Notes: generated from the letters alone by a model not told the origin. Shown: positions 1-12,302, counted from the first letter of the stretch. The stretch is DNA of 64,000 nucleotides from Engraulis encrasicolus (GCF_034702125.1 NC_085860.1:53348125-53412124); one strand, 5' to 3'. Numbers and translations are program-made.

Positions 1-487
1 TTGCTATTGCCTGATTTTCTCAGCAGAGTAAGTTTGAATTATGTATTATGTTAAAAATAAACACTAGTGTTATCTTACTGAAAATGCTTTAATTAGTCTG
101 GGTGCACTATCCAGAGGTATACTAATAACATTATTTATTGGAAACTTGATTAATTTTTATTTTTGATTGAAGATAATGATTGGTATAAATGAGGGCAATC
201 ACTTTGAATCATAGGGGTTGGGGTGGGGGGTGGGGGGTTTAAAACAAGCTGGCACAATAGGGAATGAGTTTGCTGACTATGTTGGCTAACACCCTGATCT
301 TAAGGATGCCTACAACATCAATCACCAAGAGCTAACATCCTATACGGATGGAGTACAGATGGAACCTGATTTCTGTATGTGAGTCCATGTCTATTTGTTT
401 TTTCTTTGTTTATTGGATGTGTTGTATCTACACCACTGCAAGCTCAAATCACACACAATTACACACATGCATATGGCACACTAGCAT
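1..487. other. unassigned AT-rich flank of the LINE
   Basis: No gene is recognisable here. The stretch is AT-rich, with a G-rich run near 220-238. It lies upstream of the LINE endonuclease region and could hold the element's 5' end, but I see no ORF1-like protein. Confidence 0.3.
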
Positions 488-1784
488 TTGCAAAGATTAC
501 TTTATTACCTCGTGTATAATCTTAAAATAGTGTCACTGAATGTGAATGGAATGCACAATGTTATAAAGAGGAAGAAGATCTTATTAGAAATGAAAAAAGA
601 GAAGGCGCATATAATTTATTTACAAGAAACGCATTTGGAGAAAGAGGAACATGAGAAATTAAAGAAAATAACAAATAGTAAAATATATTACAGTTCATAT
701 AACACAAAGCAAAGGGGAGTAATAATAATAATTAAAAATCACATTGCTTTTGAAATGGAAGAAGTTTTTACAGACAAAGATGGACGATATGTTCTTGTAG
801 TAGGTAAAATAGAAGGAATACAACTTTCCTTTTTAAACATATACTATCCACCAGACACTGGTATAGAATTTATGACTAAGTTAATAGATTTATTAGTGAC
901 AAAAGCAAAAGGAATAGCTGTATTAGCTGGGGATCTAAATCTTGTCATGAACGCAAAAATAGATTCAACAAGTACGAGACTGCATAAATCCGAAAAGAAT
1001 GCTGATTTATTAAGGAAGGCATGCCAAGAATTTGGACTGGTAGACGTATGGAGAGCACTCCACCGAAGTAAAAAAGAATACACTTGCTACTCAGGAAGAC
1101 ATTCTGTGTATAATAGGTTAGATTATTTTTTCATGTATAGACACAATTTCACACTAGTTAATTCATGTCAAATTAGCTCTATAAATATTTCAGATCACGC
1201 TGCCATCTCTCTGTCTCTAAAACTTAATTGTAAAAAAGGTAAATCCCTGTGGACATTTAACAATTCTCTTTTAGAGGAAATGACTTTCATAGAAAAAATA
1301 AAAAAGGAACTACAATTATATATAGAAATAAATGACACACCAGATATAGATCCCATCACGCTATGGGAAGCAGTAAAGGCTGTATTCAGAGGTATAATAA
1401 TATCCTACTCCTCGGCAAGGAAAAGATCAAAAGAAACATTAGAAAAAGAACTACTTCATGAAATAAAATGTTTAGAACAACAGCATAGTGCAACAAACAA
1501 TAAAAAGGTTAAGATTGAGTTAGAAGAAAAACTGAAAAAAAATAGATAAATTACGCATGATGGAAATTGAGAAACTAATGAAATTCACACAACAGGAAGG
1601 GTATGATGGTGGACCAAAGACGTTAAAGATACTGGCGTATAAATTAAAGAAACAGCAAGAGAAGACACATATAACACAACTAAATACCCGTCAAAATAAA
1701 GTTATAATGGATAAAGATGAGATTGCAGAAGAATTTGCTAAATATTACGAAGATCTCTATAAAACAGAATTGAAAGATGATTAA
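488..1784 (+). pseudogene. LINE ORF2 fragment: APE-type endonuclease and linker (L1/Tx1-like)
   Basis: An open frame of about 350 residues encodes the N-terminal part of a non-LTR retrotransposon ORF2 protein. The apurinic-endonuclease domain nicks target DNA. Visible motifs are LNVNG near residues 17-21, QETHL near 46-50, GDLN near 148-151, RLDYF near 210-214 and SDH near 235-237. The first codon is a TTG, so the true start is unknown; the recognisable domain begins near base 527. After a stop at 1549 a second frame (1557-1784) continues the Lys/Glu-rich linker and ends at LYKTELKDD. The piggyBac-type element at 1785 cuts it there, and the RT half resumes after 4356. The copy is dead, with several frame breaks. 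The L1/Tx1 assignment rests on motif style. Confidence 0.85.
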
Positions 1785-4351
1785 CCCTTTTAATGCCAAT
1801 GTTATTTTGGTGAAAATGCTCGATTTGGGCATCACATATTCAACAGGCTGTGGCTGGACAGGGGTAACAGATAGAGCCTAACTGTAAATTACAAAAATGT
1901 TGAGGAAGACCCAAAGTTTATTTTGGGAGAAATATGCATACCTAATTAGCATATTATGACGTCATATGGGGCGGCCATTTTGAATTTTTAATTAGTAATG
2001 GAAAATATTGATAATTATCAATAGATTTTCAATAGATTATTGAATTTATTTAGAAATATGTGGCATCCCATTACTGTCATGTTGTGCACATACATTATGG
2101 TCAAGTAAAAAAGTAGTTTTAAGCCTAACATATAGTAAATATTGTAACTAATATTGTAATAATAATAACTAGCAAGAAACGGAATAACTGGGAGGTTGTT
2201 GCCTGGAGTGCCAAAAGTGTTTGCATCTACCTGTGACTTTTTAGTCTGTGAAAACCTTTCTCAGACAGGGTAAGCACACATATTCAGTACACATATATGC
2301 CTATATAGCCTATTTTACTACACCTGTGACCTATATAGGCTACTGTAGGCCATTTGGATAAGGCGCAGGGGCAATGACCCCTGTATGCATAGGATCATCC
2401 TGGATGATCATCAGCATAGCTCAGTGAATGAATGTTACAGATTGTCACTTTTCACAGAACTAATGGGCACAGTGTCAAGATAATGGGCATAAAAAAGGCC
2501 TAATTTGTATCATGAGGTGTACCCTTGTGAAATCAGTTTCAGGAAAAGGGGTGGAGAGGCGGAGCAAATCAGCATCACCTCTCCTGTTATCTCAGCTCTA
2601 TTGACTTATAAACTGCTTCTATTCATTTTGGTATCATAGGCTACTGTTAGGCATACAGACATGGATCGAAAGTACACACAGCCCAATTAGGCCGACGTTG
2701 TCACGTTATAGTAGGCCTATACTTTATAAGTAACACCTAAAGTCGGCTATCTGAAGGCGATTAGAAGCGGCACCATCTCCCCTCACGCATAGCGCAGCGC
2801 TTTCCTCTCCAGTCTCTCCGGTTCCGCCCCCTCTTCCATGCTGCTTTAGTGACATGACAAACTCTAATAAAGACAGTCCAACCACGGCGACCAGCCCAGT
2901 TTTCAACAAGTCTAAAATATTCGTGTTATAGGGTATGCGTCTTCATTTCGCCGTGCGCAACGGTAAAAAAAAAAAAAAAAAAACGTGGATATTTCCCCAA
3001 GCCATTTATCGAATTTCTACGGGATGTACAACGTCTAACAGGATAATCCATTATTTTTTGTAGCAGTGGTTTTCCTTACGGTCTTTCATAGAGGGAAATG
3101 ACATACGTTATCTTTATGTTTTAGCTTTTTTGCCTACTCCAGCTTAGGGGAAGACGCACGTCAAAGTTCACCACCAAGTGAAATATAGCCTATTTCGATG
3201 AACACATGATGACTGCAATCACTTTAGGGGCGACATATGGCATTGTATTGCATATAAAACGCACGACATAGAAATAGTGGTTGCCTATTTAGAGGTTTAT
3301 TCAGTGAAATTACGCATATCGCCCTGTGGGTTTGGATGACAATAAACGCTTCTCGCATGTTCTAAGGAAATCCCCCGTAACCATTTACAAGTCGCCAAGC
3401 AAACACATTCTCACAACCCCGCAAATGTTCATTAGTTTGTGTTCAGGATCATGTTTCCTAGGTCTACACCGTGTTTCTGTGTTTGACAGGGGAGGTCCCA
3501 AACAGCCGATTGATCGTCTGTGTTGCAATCTCAGTAGCAACATCTTTTTTCTTATAATAATGGCTGCAATTACTTGAGGGGCGAAATACGCAATTGCATT
3601 GCACACAAAACATCATGACAAGTTGTCGTCTGGGGGCAGGCCAACTTGCTTCAGATTTATTCAGTGAATGAAACCAGTCGCATGCGTTCAGCTCGCCTGG
3701 AACAGGGCTGCGCCTTCGCGTCGCGTGTGTTCAAATGGGAACTCCCCTACCTAATGAAGTCTCCAAACAAACCTCTTCTCTCAATCCCGAAACTTTCCAT
3801 TGAGTTATGGTTAGGATCAGTTATGTTTGTAAAACTGTTTATGTATGTAAAACTGACGCCATGTTTCCCTGTGTTTGGCAAGGGGACCTATTTCACTGCC
3901 TATTCGAATTGGCTGTTCTTCTCTGTAGCCACGGCTAAGCTAGCAATAGGAGACGCATTGTCTAAGGCCATATTATAAATGTCTACACATATACAATCAA
4001 CTTGTGAGAAAATATAATGTCACTAAACATAAACCACAAAGACAAATTGCATTTAGAATGTATTTGGGCTTGAATCAGAGGAAATTATGTGCACAATCTC
4101 ACAACGCCGATCCTCCTTTGTTTTGAAATAGTGACTTGCAACGCAACTTCCGCGTCTGGGTTTTCAGATGGAAATTACTCGAAAAAAATGCACTAAGAGG
4201 GGTCGAAATTCTTAGAAAGGATTGAAGTACCACATGTCTGCCACCCAGTGGAAAGGAGTATGGACAAGATTTTACACTCTATTCGACGTGACAGCCCACC
4301 TAATTCAATACCGCGACCTGTCGCAATTTTGCGACGACGGCAGTAAAAGGG
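1785..4351. mobile_element. nonautonomous piggyBac-type DNA transposon inserted in the LINE
   Basis: The ends are CCCTTTTAATGCC and, inverted, CCCTTTTACTGCC (12 of 13 match). The element is flanked on both sides by TTAA (1781-1784 and 4352-4355), the piggyBac target duplication. It has no transposase-like ORF over 2567 bp, so it must have been mobilised in trans. It contains an A run at 2963-2981. Two diverged copies of a unit with a period of about 350 bp lie at roughly 3205-3480 and 3555-3840; both share the ggggcga motif, the tattcagtgaa motif and an aggatcatgttt-like motif. The LINE frame continues on the two sides, so the insertion interrupts that LINE. Confidence 0.85.
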
Positions 4352-4355
4352 TTAA

Positions 4356-6895
4356 GAACTAATTCAGAATTATCTTAAAAAACTTGAAATACCAAAAGCA
4401 ACACAAGACAATAATATTGAATTAACAAAGCCTATTACACTTAAAGAAGTAAATGAGGAAATACAAGGTCTACAACAAGGAAAAACACCAGGAGATGATG
4501 GCTTTCCAAATGAATTTTATAAGCATTTAAAGACCAGCTTGGTAGCTTATTGGTGAGAGCCTACAATCACGCACTGGACACTGGCAGATGGGCTCCAACA
4601 TGGACTTCATCCATTATCACTTTAATTCATAAAGAAGGAAAAGACCCGAAAAATTGTTCATCCTACAGACCAATATCTCTGTTAAATACTGATCATAAAA
4701 TAACATCAATCCTTGCCAAAAGGCTAAAATACATTATTCCTAATTTGATGAATACCGATCAATGTGGCTTCATCTCAGGACGTCTCCTGGGTGACGATAT
4801 ACGACAAACATTAAACATAATTGATTACTTAAAAAAAAAAGACGAAAATCTGATTTTATTGACTTTGGATGCAGAAAAAGCGTTTGATTTAGTTTCATGG
4901 CCTTTCATGTTTGGAGTAATGTTAAGTTTTGGTTTTAATGAAAAATTCTGTACATGGATTAAAGCAATATATGCAAACCCGGTATCAGTTGTAAAGACAA
5001 ACGGTACACTATCAAGAAGGTTTTTAATTCAAAGGGGAACAAGACAAGGGGACCCCCTCTCTGCACTTCTTTTTACCTTTTACATTGAAACTCTTGCAAT
5101 AGCTATTAGACAAAATAGAAATATTAAAGGGATTACAATAGGACAGGAAACACATAAGCTAGCACTATTTGCTGATGATATAATACTTAACTTGACTTCC
5201 CCAAAAGAATCACGGCATCAACTGATGGGAGAAATAGAAAATTACAGTACAATTTCAGGATATAAAATTAATAAAAGTAAATGTGAAGCCTTAACAATTG
5301 GCAGGGAAATGGACCAATAACTAAAGCAACATTATAATATTAGATGGGACTCACAAATAATAAAGTACTTAGGTATCTATATTAGCCCGGACTTGAGTGA
5401 CTTATATAACAACAATTATAATACTTTAGAATTAAAGATAAATCAGGATCTCAATAGGTGGAAATTAATCCCTGATGGAATTTACAGTAGGGTAGAGACT
5501 TATATTAAAATGATGGTACTCCCACAGGTTCTCTTTTTATTTCAGGCACTTCCAATCTCACTACCTCCAACTTTTTTTTAGAACTTGGAATAAAAAAATT
5601 GCAGATTTTATTTGGAATGGCAAAAAACATAGAATCAAATATGAGACATTAACTCAACCAAAGGGGCTCCACAAATACAAAAATACTATTTTGCAGCACA
5701 AATTTTAAAATTAATGAATTGGACGGGAGAGGAATCACAAATAAAATGGATCAATATTGAAATAGAAAAATAGAATTGTCAAATGGAATACTTGGCTCTT
5801 TACCTTTCCTTAAAAAATAGACACAAAAGCAATATCTACAAACATTTTGCATTGGAAACACATTAAAGACCTGGAGACAATTATGTTCTCATTTAAAAAT
5901 CAATAGTGAAAGCGTACGGCTAAGAAAAATGAGATACGACCCAGATTTTAGAGCACAAAAAGATGATAGCATTTTGGACGCTTGGGCAAATACAGGACTG
6001 ACCATATTTGCACAAGTTTTTGAAAAAAATATAGTGGTTTCATTTCAAACCCTTGCAGAGAGATACAGTCTACCACAAAAACACTTTTTTAAGTATTTAC
6101 AGGTCAGGAGCTATATACAACAAAAGGTGGAAAAGGCAACTAATGACGTTTCAGTTTTTTTGTTAGAAAATAGAAACAAAAGTAGAAAGGGGGTGCTCTA
6201 GCAAAGGCCTACAAACTAATACAAAGGATGACAAAAACAAAGTGCAAGGCAAAAGAAAAATGGGAGAATGAATTACTAATTACTATTACAGATAGTTCCT
6301 GGAGTGAATTGTGGAAAGAGACTTTCAAAACAACCCAGTCCAAATGCTGGAAAGAGTTTGGCTGGAAGGTCAATCGAAGATTTTTTATGGTACCTAAACA
6401 ATATGCCCATATCTCAGGAGCTGACATAAAATGTTGGCGAGGATGTGGAGAAGAAGGGTCGCATACACACATATTCTATATATGTTCTATAATAAAACCA
6501 TTTTGGGAGGAGGTAAGGTGAGCGGTCACATACATTTTTGATATTAAACAACCTCTAACACCAGTAAACGTATTATGCATCGACCTACCTAACAGGATAA
6601 AAAGAACGCACCGTAATTTTTTTCATATTCTAAGACTTTCTGCACTAAAGCAAATTACAAAACTATGGGAACAAAGCAAACAACCAGATGTCCAACTATG
6701 GTATAAATCAATAGAAAATGTATTGGAAATGGAAAAAAATATATTATTTTCTAGAAAGTGCTCACACAAATGGGAAGAAATGTACCCAGAAAATCTTTGC
6801 AATAATATGTGTCTTTATTTTAAAAATAGAACAACAACATAAGCTTCCAAATCTTTCACAGCTTATGCATGCCCTCACACATCCACCCTCTACAC
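4356..6895 (+). pseudogene. LINE ORF2 fragment: reverse transcriptase and C-terminal region
   Basis: This is the continuation of the LINE at 488-1784. A translatable stretch (KTPGDDGFPNEFY region, 4360-4545) leads into an open frame at 4550-5320. That frame carries RT motifs: SYRPISLLN near residues 39-47, TLDAEKAFD near 105-113, RQGDPLS near 165-171 and the catalytic FADD at 207-210. It is followed by short frames (5393-5581, 5929-6201, 6228-6521) of the post-RT region. The last of these has a Trp/Cys-rich segment (CWRGCGEEGSHTHIFYIC) typical of L1-group C-termini. Many frameshifts show a dead copy. The hAT-type element starting at 6896 interrupts it. Confidence 0.85.
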
Positions 6896-8728
6896 CAGTG
6901 GCGTAACTATAGGCGGTGCAGCCGGTGCAGTCGCACCGGGGCCCGCGACCACTGAGGGGCCCGTGCACGGCCCCCCCTATATTCTAATTGATAACGGATA
7001 CTCAGAGCACCCAGTGCGCTTTCACATCTTGTCCAGACACTACTTATAGACCGAGGCAGACTCCCACAAGATGGTGGGAATTTAGAGCATTAAATCAATT
7101 GCAAATTGGCACTTTTAGTTACTATATTCCTATAGGTCATTACATGGGCAGTCAAATTATTCAGACAAATGTTTCAAATAGCAATAAAGGTAACACATGA
7201 ACGCTATATTTGTGCATTTTATTTTTTACATTGCGGCCAGGAATTGTGGGATATATATTTTCATACACTATCATTGGCTGTATGTAAACAGGGAGCGCGA
7301 GTCGCCAGTGGTAACGTTCTGTTTGGAATTACCACATGATTGATTCCCTTACCAATTCAAATTAAATGCATGCTGGTCAGTCAAAACGTGGCCTTTTGTT
7401 CTCATCTTATCTATGTTGTAGTACAGTAGTATGCGTTGTTGGCTTTCTTGAAGGCGGAATATAAAATGAGTTTAGTCACTTCATTCGCCAAGAATAGAGA
7501 TGCTACTGGCTAGCAAGAACGTCCTATGGATATTAGACCTCCTTGGATATTATCTAAGAAGATTTCAAAGATGCTACGAAGAAGGTAAGGACAGGTTTCC
7601 CTATAATAATGTCCGCCACGGCATTATATTGATTTCATATCACTCATCTCCTTCAGGTATTTTTTTCCAGTTGTTGTCACATTTAGTCCAGTAGTCTGGG
7701 TTCGGCAGGGTCTGGTTAAACGAAAGAGACGAGGCACATTTTTAACGGTGTCCATTCTAGTTTGTAATCTGTGACAGCGGTATTGCTGTAGTTATTCCCA
7801 GCGTTATAACTTAGTTTTGTGTTCTCCAATTGACAACTAGTTGTGCTGACTTGCTAACAGCATCTCCACTCCATGTTGATTTTATCTAGCGTTTCTCCTG
7901 TTAGCATAATATAAGTTAAGTTCTTCTGTTAGCTTGGCTATGTTACGACGTGGACTCTCGAGTCGTCAGCTAGGGGAGGGGAGAAAGAAATCTAAATAAG
8001 TGGACGATTCTGTGTGCGTGTGTAGAGCTCTATCTGTGTATGTTTTACTGGTGGGCTGTCACCAATGTGTTGTCATGGTTGTCTTGGATGTTGTGTTTCC
8101 ATTCAAAGTGCACCGTCTCCATCTTTTCCCATGTTTATGGTAGCCGGGACCGTCTTCCATAACCAGCATTGCATATCGTGCCGTTATCTGATGAAGCCAA
8201 AACTTTGCAGTGGCACCTTGTGTAGCCTATCTGGGGTAGTGGAAGATTGAAATCATTATGAATGCATATCCTGTTGATTGTGCTATCTATCTTTTAAGTC
8301 CTTAGTGTTATTTTTTATCTATGAAGTTTAAACTGGGGTGCTTAAGATCAGCAGGGTTGTCTCCCTCGTCTGTGTAGCCTGCTGTCAGCTGGGCAGGCAC
8401 CGTGCGCTCGCAAGCACACACGCACACACTGCTACTGTCTCCCGCCCCCTGTCCCTGTCTCAACCGGTCTTTAGACACATTTCCCGAAAGCCTTTCTTTG
8501 CGTTTGTCCTGTTTTTTTGGGGACAGATAACTTAAATAGGCCTACTCTATGATGTAAATGTGCACATCCTTGCAGCATTCACGATGCTATTGCAATTGCA
8601 AAGAATATAGCCCACCCTTTCACCCGTAATGTATTAGGCTAGATAAAATATCCTAAAATTTGCACAACCTCCGAGGGCCCGTGCTGGATGCTCGCACCGG
8701 GGCCCGTGACCGAGTTGTTACGCCACTG
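6896..8728. mobile_element. nonautonomous hAT-type element in the LINE 3' region
   Basis: The ends begin CAGTGGCGTAAC and close with the inverse, GTTACGCCACTG. Both subterminal regions carry a gcaccggggcccg motif in inverted orientation. The 8-bp flanks (ctctacac and accagcac) match at only half the positions, so any target duplication has decayed. The LINE copy at 30-32 kb runs straight through this point (near 31940-31955) without the insert, which is direct empty-site evidence. No transposase ORF is seen. Short interior matches to the 16557-18483 element (tatggatattaga, tcgccaagaa) suggest a related family. Confidence 0.8.
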
Positions 8729-8804
8729 ACCAGCACATACATACATCCAATACAACACCTATTTCACACACACATACACCTACAGGTGAGCTATAGAATG
8801 TCTC

Positions 8805-8837
<33 letters not shown>

Positions 8838-9020
8838 CATTGTCTCGTAAGGTTTCAGTTGAAGTGTTTTTTTATTTTTTATTTATTTATTCTCTGTCTT
8901 TGTTGGTTTGTTTATTTTTGTCTGTATGTTTGTCTGCGTCAACTGTCTATTGTCATTTATGTATTTGGGGGGGGGGGGTTTATTTGGTAGTATGCTGAAA
9001 ATTCATTGAAAATAATTGAA
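8729..9020 (+). mobile_element. LINE 3' UTR and 3' terminus
   Basis: This is the last part of the LINE, after the hAT insert. It has a TC microsatellite (about 8806-8834), a T/G-rich tract, a run of G (about 8968-8979) and a terminus near aaattcattgaaaataattgaa. The same terminus is found at about 32240-32265 in the second copy, again directly next to the end of a family gene. Confidence 0.7.
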
Positions 9021-10065
9021 GTCATGTATGGGCTTCATAGTTACTTCAATGTAATAACAAAATCCAATCCAGATAGCAGCTTCACGTACGTTATCAGCAA
9101 CTTTACGGGAAGCTCCAAGGACACCTGCAAATTCTTCACACAGTATACCAAAGACCCCAGCAATACCAAATCCAAGTGCAACTCGAAATGCTGAAGTAGC
9201 TATACCTACAGCTACACCAGCAGCTACACCAGCAGAAGTTGCAAGAATGTCAGCTCCAATCCAGGCAGCAGCTGCAAGAACGTCAGCTCCAATCCAGGCA
9301 GCAGCTGCAGCTGTAGCCACTCCCGCAGCAACTTCATAGGAAGCTCCAAGGACAACTGCAGATAGTCCAAACGGTGCAGCAAAGACCAAAGCAATACCAT
9401 CTCCAACTGCAAATCGAAATAACGTAGCTATACCTGCAGCTACACCAACAGCTACACCAGCAGCAGGTGCAAGAATACCAAAAATGTCTCTAAAGAAATG
9501 CCCAGCAACACCTCCAGCAGTGACTCCAGCAGTAGCAAGTCCGGCAGCATCTTTCGCAGCATGCATGATCATCTCCAAGTCAGTAGTAGCTCCAACAGTA
9601 CCTAAAGTAACAGCTGCAACAGCAGACATGGTAGTGACTGTGCGAGTTCCTTCGCCTCCAGTAGCTAATCCAACTGTACATCCGATAGCAAATACAGCAA
9701 TGCATAGGCGAGTTTTCAAGGTTTCTATAGAAAACAATCAAGAAAGCAAAATGAGAGTCTCATCATAACACAAAGGCCCTGAGGCTTCAGTAAGTCCTGA
9801 AGGAAGATTTGCCTTTGTTTAATGACTAAATATAAATATTTCAAAGCATCACGACTACACCATGTTTTGTGTGTAACTGGCAGAGTGATGCTGAACTGAT
9901 TGTGTCCACATTTGATGATTTATTGATACACATATTATACATTTTCCTGTCAGACCTGTTTTTAGAGAATATCATTTAGGTAAACATTAAATGATGTTGA
10001 GTTTTGTACTTACGTTTGGGATTTGTTGGGTCTGTAGAGCCTTGGTTTTGTTTGTTGGTGTCCAT
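9003..10065 (-). CDS. two-exon Ala/Val/Gly-rich hydrophobic protein, copy A
   Basis: Function unknown. Exon 1 (10014-10065) starts at an ATG and codes a polar peptide, MDTNKQNQGSTDPTNPK, plus one base before a strong donor (C|gtaagt). Exon 2 (9003-9724) follows an acceptor (ttgttttctatag) and supplies the two bases that complete the codon, so the intron is phase 1, as in copies C and D. The protein is about 257 residues. The N-terminus after the junction is KTRLCIAVFAIGCTVGLA, a possible signal or membrane segment. The rest alternates hydrophobic Ala/Val/Gly stretches with short charged breaks. An internal repeat of about 75-80 residues is visible (AAGIATLFRFAVGDGIA against AVGIATSAFRVALGFGIA), as is a doubled AAAWIGAD unit. 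The last codons lie in LINE terminus sequence. The GCN-rich DNA leaves other frames open too; splice sites, phase and paralogues favour this one. Confidence 0.72.
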
Positions 10066-10160
10066 GATTGTATGAGAAGGAAGTTGGTGTGCACTGCCTC
10101 TATGCTGGTGGAAAATAGCTTACCTTTCCAGTTTGGTTTGTTATATAGTCAAGGTGTTAG
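10066..10160 (-). promoter_or_regulatory. 5' UTR and TATA box of gene copy A
   Basis: On the minus strand a TATATAA box (10141-10147) lies about 80 bases upstream of the ATG at 10065. The 5' UTR contains accagcatag, which recurs at the matching place in gene copy C and in the orphan promoters at 12.2 and 50.0 kb. Confidence 0.6.
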
Positions 10161-11100
10161 GCTCCTCCTATGCTGATTCACATATCACTGAATTTGTCAG
10201 GATTTCCTTATGGCCACATATAATGCTTCTTCCTGAGAAAATTGTCATTCAGCGCTTTGATCTTACACACCGCTTGACACACATATAAAGAGGGCAGTGG
10301 TTATAACTGTAACACGTCAACATCAAGCCCCTAATGAAATAACAGCATGGACAACACTAAGTTTTTCTTTTCCAGTAAAAATACAGAACAGCCAATTTGG
10401 CTTTGACGTGTAAGCTGTTTCATCTAAAAACGCACTAAAGCTAACTCTGATTTAAAATTAGGCCCAGGCTATGCGGTGCGAAATTGTTGAGACTTTGTTT
10501 ATTTTCTAGGTATGTGGATGGGATCGGTAAAGGCAAAGCCTGTCTGAAATGAGCTTGCATGATAGGCCTATTTGCTTTCGTGCCGTGGATGTCTTGTAAA
10601 CCCTGCGCGCTTTCATTCAAACTTTTAATTGTCTTACGTTTGGAGTCAGCAAGGCTACCCTATTAATTTGCCGGGGCTGTGTGGATGGTTAGCGCTGCTC
10701 TCTCACTCGCCCGAAAGCTGCACTCGCCCGTTCTCGTTACAGAACTACAGAAATTTGGCGAGGTCTTAACACTTACGTCTACCCCCCGACTGGGTATAAC
10801 CCTGTCTTAGCCAGAAGAAGAATTAAGACCCGCTGGTGCAACAGGCGTAACTATCTGCTTGGTCTTACAATGTTGAGTTAAGACGAATTTCTGTTAAGAC
10901 CGGTCATAAGAGAGTTGGTGCAACCGGCCCCAGGAACTCTAGCCCTGGGCTTAAGTTCCTGGGCTTAAGTTCCTGTGCCTAAGGTCCTGGGCCAATGGCC
11001 TGTAGTGTAAACGGGGCTATTGTATTAAACTTGTCTGACGCTTGTTATACGGTCAATTGCAATATACATCTTACTATGTCAAAAATCTTTATCACAAGTG
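10161..11100. other. upstream flank of gene A with a partial MITE-like end
   Basis: No gene is seen. At about 10820-10930 there is a segment ending in ttggtgcaaccggcccc with an internal tggtgcaacaggcg, reminiscent of the ends of fish Harbinger-type MITEs. I could not find a full pair of ends. The sequence is repeated, badly corrupted, near 34050-34210. Confidence 0.35.
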
Positions 11101-11420
11101 CAGTCAACTCCAGTCAACTAGGCGTGAGGAACTCATTCCTCAACTCACAACCTCTCAAAAGGGGTGCCCCAAGGGTTCATGATGGGGCCCCTTCTGTTTG
11201 CCTGGTACACCACCTCGCTGGCCATGTGATCTACTCACATGGCTTCGCATATCACTGCTGTGCTGATTGTTCTCAGCTATAACTGTTCTTCCAGCCAGAT
11301 GACTCCATGTTCTTTGCATACATTTTCTCTTACTTCTCTGAATTATGCATCTTCTATTGGCTTACCTGCTTGTGCAACACGATAAATAAAACCTTGTCAG
11401 GACTTCCTTATGGCCATATG
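11100..11420 (+). repeat. deleted L2/CR1-like LINE remnant (copy 1 of a recurrent family)
   Basis: The DNA reads as a decayed RT core: a GVPQGSxxGPLLF-like start (about 11160-11200), then a YADDTQLY-like region and QPDDSM (about 11250-11310), broken by frame changes. The same block recurs at 19290-19560, 22880-23040 (inverted), 34420-34640, 47790-48060, 50745-51060 and 52140-52390. Confidence 0.65.
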
Positions 11421-11549
11421 GCCTTATTACATAATGCAGAGATAATTGTGAAGTGAAAGCGAAAATGCAAGCCCACCTGGGAAACTCCCATTGTCATTGT
11501 GAAACAGCACTCTACAGAACACAGTGCACACTGCAGAAAATGAAATTGC

Positions 11550-11830
11550 ATTTACCTATGTTCCCCGGGTCCTACGTTCCCCGTAACCGGGGAACGTAGG
11601 ACCCTTTTTTCAAAAAAGGTTTCTATGTTCCCCGCTGCTTCCAAGTAGACTGCTGCCGCATGGTGTTGTTGCACCTCTGACAGGTTAGGTTTAGGGACAG
11701 TTTTGGTCAGGGCACGAATTTACAACTCAGAAACATTGCATTACTGGCAGGTTAGGTTTAGGGATGGTTTTGGGAAGGGCACAATTTGAAAACTTTTTTA
11801 GAAAACTGGAGGGACTAGGACTGGGAGTCT
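11550..11830. repeat. palindrome (17-bp arms) and ggttaggtttaggg duplication
   Basis: Bases 11567-11606 hold an almost perfect hairpin: GGGTCCTACGTTCCCCG, a 3-4 base loop, and its complement. The motif gttccccg recurs at 11626. Two copies of caggttaggtttaggga follow, about 68 bp apart (about 11681 and 11749). This looks like part of a foldback MITE. Confidence 0.55.
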
Positions 11831-12179
11831 TTGCTGGGAGTTTGGGACCGGCTGCCGGGCTACTCTGTACGCACATGGCTGGGAAGCTAACAGGTGTCCC
11901 TGCTAGGTAGCTCCGGAACTATTGTCGGCCACGCCCCTACAGTTTGCTGTGTGGGGATTCAGTGTGATTGGTTGTTGCGCCATCCTATTGCATGGCGTTG
12001 AGTGCCGAGGCATTTTGATAGACAACCGTTTATCCCGCCCTCACGGCTTCCCAGCTGTCCTAGATCCCTGTCAGCTTTCAGCTGTAGTGGTTTAGCTCGC
12101 AAGCCTACCACGCTTAACTTTCTTAGTCAGACTTTTTTGAGACACTGATGGAAATAGATTCTGCAATTTTTCATAAACT

Positions 12180-12260
12180 GAATTCAAGTACTATTCACTG
12201 TCACTCACCTGCCACTATGCTGGTGAAAGAATGTTTCAGTTTCTTTCTCAATGCCCAGTG
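12180..12260 (-). promoter_or_regulatory. orphan family promoter with ISRE-like motif
   Basis: On the minus strand GAAACTGAAA (12234-12243) is an exact GAAANNGAAA interferon-response core. It is followed by accagcatag, the 5' UTR motif of family genes, and by a donor-like CAG|gtgagt. No exon 2 follows. It looks like the 5' end of a broken extra gene copy. Relatives lie at about 36035-36095 and 49975-50045. Confidence 0.5.
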
Positions 12261-12302
12261 TTCTAGCCCTGCTAAGACGGGAAACGACACACTCTGATGC
12301 TG

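Noticed and set aside
9003..9737. Type I antifreeze-like protein
   Set aside because: Ala-rich, but lacks the 11-residue Thr repeat and is far more Val/Gly-rich and hydrophobic.
9484..9768. Plus-strand Ala/Pro/Val ORF opposite gene A
   Set aside because: Same reason; it also runs over the minus-strand acceptor.
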